In this document: in pieces, positions 62,355 through 64,000 of the stretch
Layout: every line of letters starts with the position of its first letter
Numbering within the stretch: position 1 is the first letter of the stretch
Origin: Clostridium sp. D33t1_170424_F3
Lineage (GTDB): Bacteria > Bacillota > Clostridia > Oscillospirales > Acutalibacteraceae
NCBI RefSeq assembly: GCF_015667585.1
Contig: NZ_JADPEG010000014.1
Coordinates: 33,082-97,081 of the forward strand
DNA: 64,000 bases
Reading direction: 5' to 3'
Notes under the pieces: generated by a model
Told to the model about the DNA's origin: nothing
The model's input: only the letters and a program-made list of their open reading frames with translations
Databases searched by the model: none
Program-made: the position numbers and the translations under genes

Positions 62355-62573
62355 GTCAATACCGCCGGGTATTGTGGATTGAAATGCCGGAATGGCTCGT
62401 CCTTTCCATGCGCTGGACGTCAAAATAGGATGGATCCTGCGGATTGCAAGTCAGACCTTTACGCATTGGTTAAGAAGCCAGCGCCCATAAAGCGCTGTGG
62501 GTTGAAAGATTCAAGACGCTAAGACCGAAACGCAGGAGGCGGTCCGCACCCGCGAGAAGCAACGGCAGTCCTT
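62355..62573. CRISPR. Degenerate type I-C-like repeats, cluster 2
   Basis: Four units starting at 62355, 62419, 62477 and 62542 (steps 64, 58, 65). The first is intact in form: GTC, palindrome AATACC-GCC-GGGTATT, then GTGGATTGAAAT, 31 nt in all. The second ends GCGGATTGCAAG, the third GTGGGTTGAAAG with an AGCGC/GCGCT palindrome, and the fourth keeps only the 5' half (GTCCGCACCCGCG). Confidence 0.5.
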
Positions 62574-62613
62574 GATTTATCAGTATATGTACGCTATAAT
62601 GTACATATACTGA
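62572..62613 (+). promoter_or_regulatory. YefM-YoeB promoter and operator
   Basis: TTGATT (62572-62577), 17 bp, TATAAT (62595-62600), inside a perfect 13-bp inverted repeat TCAGTATATGTAC / GTACATATACTGA (62580-62613). Half-sites with a GTAC core fit YefM-type autoregulation. Confidence 0.8.
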
Positions 62614-62629
62614 CAGGGGAGGGATCAAT

Positions 62630-62878
62630 ATGACGAATACAAATATAACCAATCTGCGCAAAAACTTGTTTGGTTATATCGATCAGGCGATCACATACAA
62701 CGATGTGATCAATGTGAATACGAAAAAGGGAAATGCCATTATTATGAGCGAAGAAGAATACAATAGCTTGATGGCAACGCTGCAGATTGCGTCGGTTCCC
62801 GGTTTAACAAAAACGATCCTCGCGGAAGCGGAAGAACCGCTGGAGGAAATGGTCAATGCCGACGATCTGGAGTGGTAA
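62630..62878 (+). CDS. yefM: YefM-type antitoxin
   Basis: 82 residues, Phd/YefM fold: NITNLRKNLFGYIDQAI and the strand pair VNVNTKKGNAIIMSEEEYNSLMATL, then an acidic C-terminal tail (EAEEPLEEMVNADDLEW) that neutralises the toxin. RBS GGGGAGGG. Stop is one base before the toxin start. Represses its own palindromic promoter by analogy. Confidence 0.92.
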   Translation: MTNTNITNLRKNLFGYIDQAITYNDVINVNTKKGNAIIMSEEEYNSLMATLQIASVPGLTKTILAEAEEPLEEMVNADDLEW

Positions 62879-62879
62879 A

Positions 62880-63140
62880 ATGTATGAGGTCAAATTATCA
62901 AAACGCGCGCAGAAAGATTTGCAAAAATTGAAGCAAAATGGCCTGTCAAAAAAAGCGCGGTCTTTGGCGGAGATCATGCAGAAGAATCCCTGGCAAAATC
63001 CACCGCCTTATGAGAAGCTGGTGGGAGATTTGAGTGGGTTTTATTCACGGCGAATCAATGCGCAACATCGACTGGTGTATAAGGTATATGAAGAGGAGCA
63101 AACCGTGGCCATCTACAGTATGTGGACGCATTATGAATAA
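62880..63140 (+). CDS. yoeB: YoeB-type mRNA interferase toxin
   Basis: 86 residues, RelE/YoeB fold: LSKRAQKDLQKLKQNGL, NPWQNPPPYEKLVGDLSGFYSRRINAQHRLVYKVY and the C-terminal IYSMWTHYE with the catalytic-type His-Tyr. Ribosome-dependent cleavage of mRNA at the A site. ATG 62880 is taken because GGAG precedes it and it gives the family length. Complete and apparently functional. Confidence 0.92.
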   Translation: MYEVKLSKRAQKDLQKLKQNGLSKKARSLAEIMQKNPWQNPPPYEKLVGDLSGFYSRRINAQHRLVYKVYEEEQTVAIYSMWTHYE

Positions 63141-63176
63141 GGTATAACACAGGCAGATTCGCATACGAGGTTCATG

Positions 63177-63391
63177 GTCAGCGCTTGGCGCTGTGCATTA
63201 AAAAAGATTAATAAACTGGGCAGGCAATGCAAAAAAGTCGGTTTCCCTGTAGAAGCTGTGGATTGAAATCACGAGTGGGCCAATATTCTGATACCGTGCC
63301 AGCGTTTATTGGGAACCGGGGATTGTAATCAGATTTCGACTCTATAGGCGGCAGTCTGTTTGTCGGGCTCCGCGCGAGCCTGTGGGTGAAT
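63177..63391. CRISPR. Degenerate type I-C-like repeats, cluster 3
   Basis: Four units with 3' motifs GTGCATTAAAAA (63193), GTGGATTGAAAT (63258, exact), GGGGATTGTAAT (63318) and GTGGGTGAAT (63382): steps 65, 60, 64. Units begin with GTC where preserved (63177, 63237, 63362) and hold palindromes such as AGCGC-TTG-GCGCT and GGCTC/GAGCC. Confidence 0.5.
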
Positions 63392-63647
63392 CGGAGCATG
63401 CAGAGGGGCATCGCCGCAAAACGTTTGCCGTATCTTCCGCCAGAGCCATGCCCATCGCAAATCCGCGCTGATAGCTTTCCATTGCGGCCTGATCGATCAA
63501 CAGGTCTTTTTCATCGATGATGCGTAAAACCATGATTCGGTCCGGCTTGGCCAGACGTCGGATCAGTTGGGTATGATAAAAGCGAATCAGTTTGGTATCT
63601 TTCGTGCAGGAAGCGTATTGGCCGGCGATCCATTCTAAAAGGTTCAT
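63342..63647 (-). CDS. Small DUF6809-like protein running into the repeat array
   Basis: 101 residues from ATG 63647 (AAAGGAG upstream). Helical, with SYQRGFAMGMALAEDT near residue 75, similar in shape to the remnant at 42820-42996. The last 20 or so residues (SDSPTGSRGARQTD) are translated from the CRISPR-like repeat at 63362-63391, so the natural C-terminus was probably replaced when the array came to lie here. It has a consensus promoter shared divergently with the XRE gene. Confidence 0.6.
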   Translation of the reverse strand: MNLLEWIAGQYASCTKDTKLIRFYHTQLIRRLAKPDRIMVLRIIDEKDLLIDQAAMESYQRGFAMGMALAEDTANVLRRCPSACSDSPTGSRGARQTDCRL

Positions 63648-63668
63648 GAAGAGGCTCCTTTGCAAAAT

Positions 63669-63739
63669 AAATATAACATATCGTTATATTTATCTTAGAC
63701 CGATAGAGGCAGATTGTCAATAACAATACGTTATATTTT
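63669..63739. promoter_or_regulatory. Divergent promoter region with two operators
   Basis: Minus-strand promoter TTGACA (63715-63720), 17 bp, TAAGAT (63692-63697). Two palindromes with the same half-site and 5-base centre: AAATATAAC-ATATC-GTTATATTT (63669-63691) and ATAAC-AATAC-GTTAT (63720-63734). Probable binding sites of the XRE protein encoded at 63772. Confidence 0.65.
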
Positions 63740-63771
63740 GCGTGAAATTATTTTACTTTGAGGTGACGTCC

Positions 63772-63978
63772 ATGGCCGATTATCAGGAGATTTTCAAACG
63801 AAAAAGACTCGCATTGGGACTGAGCCAGGTGAAATTGGCGAAGGCAGTTGGCGTTACTCAGCCTTTTATAAATGAGATCGAAAAGGGGAAACGAAGCCCT
63901 TCTATTGAAGTATTTTTCAAAATTTGTGAGGTGCTTGAAATCCGCGTCTTTCCCGATGAGGATCTGACAGAAGAATAA
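63772..63978 (+). CDS. XRE-family helix-turn-helix regulator
   Basis: 68 residues, HTH_3: FKRKRLALGLSQVKLAKAVGV, recognition helix QPFINEIEKGKRSPS, end VFFKICEVLEIRVFPDEDL. ATG 63772 follows GAGGTGA; ten upstream codons in frame lack a ribosome binding site. Divergent to the small minus-strand gene, with matching palindromes between them, so likely controls both. Only 22 bases remain to the window edge. Confidence 0.87.
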   Translation: MADYQEIFKRKRLALGLSQVKLAKAVGVTQPFINEIEKGKRSPSIEVFFKICEVLEIRVFPDEDLTEE

Positions 63979-64000
63979 AAAGGGGCCGCTGTTCCATCTT

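Noticed and set aside
61486..64000. cas genes near the CRISPR-like repeats
   Set aside because: No Cas1, Cas2, Cas3, Cas5, Cas7 or Cas8 motifs in any frame of the window.

Overview
The window looks like chromosome of an anaerobic, Gram-positive Clostridia member, probably an Oscillospirales/Ruminococcaceae-type gut bacterium. The grounds are a single-chain pyruvate:ferredoxin oxidoreductase, a B12-dependent ribonucleotide reductase, very large secreted glycan-active proteins with F5/8C and FIVAR modules, strong GGAGG ribosome binding sites and canonical sigma-A promoters. No rRNA, tRNA, insertion sequence or prophage was seen.

Layout. 1-25 kb is a secreted glycan-degradation region: a GH84 beta-N-acetylglucosaminidase (+), then on the minus strand a 2181-residue protein with an alpha/alpha-barrel-like core and a GH27 alpha-galactosidase carrying CBM35-like and CBM51-type modules. 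A ROK repressor lies among them, with an Lsa-type ABC-F protein, a MarR-TauE/SafE operon and a lipoprotein. The three giant enzymes share one C-terminal tail (beta-sandwich, FIVAR helices, linker, 86-88 residue terminal domain). A shorter version of the terminal domain ends a VanY-type D,D-carboxypeptidase at 37.7 kb. A roughly 330-nt probable structured RNA ending in a strong terminator lies between two of the giants.

25-42 kb holds small metabolic genes, a SipW-signal surface protein with beta-repeats, a preQ1-I riboswitch ahead of queT followed by a Ktr/Trk potassium channel subunit, a CBS-domain membrane protein, PFOR, the carboxypeptidase, and nrdJ behind a promoter with two NrdR-like boxes. 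42-61.5 kb carries envelope functions (YfhO plus CsbB-like glycosyltransferase operon, LCP ligase, TVP38, acyltransferase, foldase-like lipoprotein), a promoter-terminator unit that looks like a small RNA, a sigma-region-4 operon, asnB and mnmA.

61.5-64 kb is the oddest stretch. Degenerate repeats with the type I-C CRISPR form (GTC start, internal palindrome, GTGGATTGAAAT end, roughly 65-bp period) occur in three clusters. They are separated by a type I toxin-antitoxin (32-residue membrane toxin plus an antisense RNA with its own promoter and terminator) and by a YefM-YoeB module. No cas genes are present, so it reads as a decayed array colonised by toxin-antitoxin genes.
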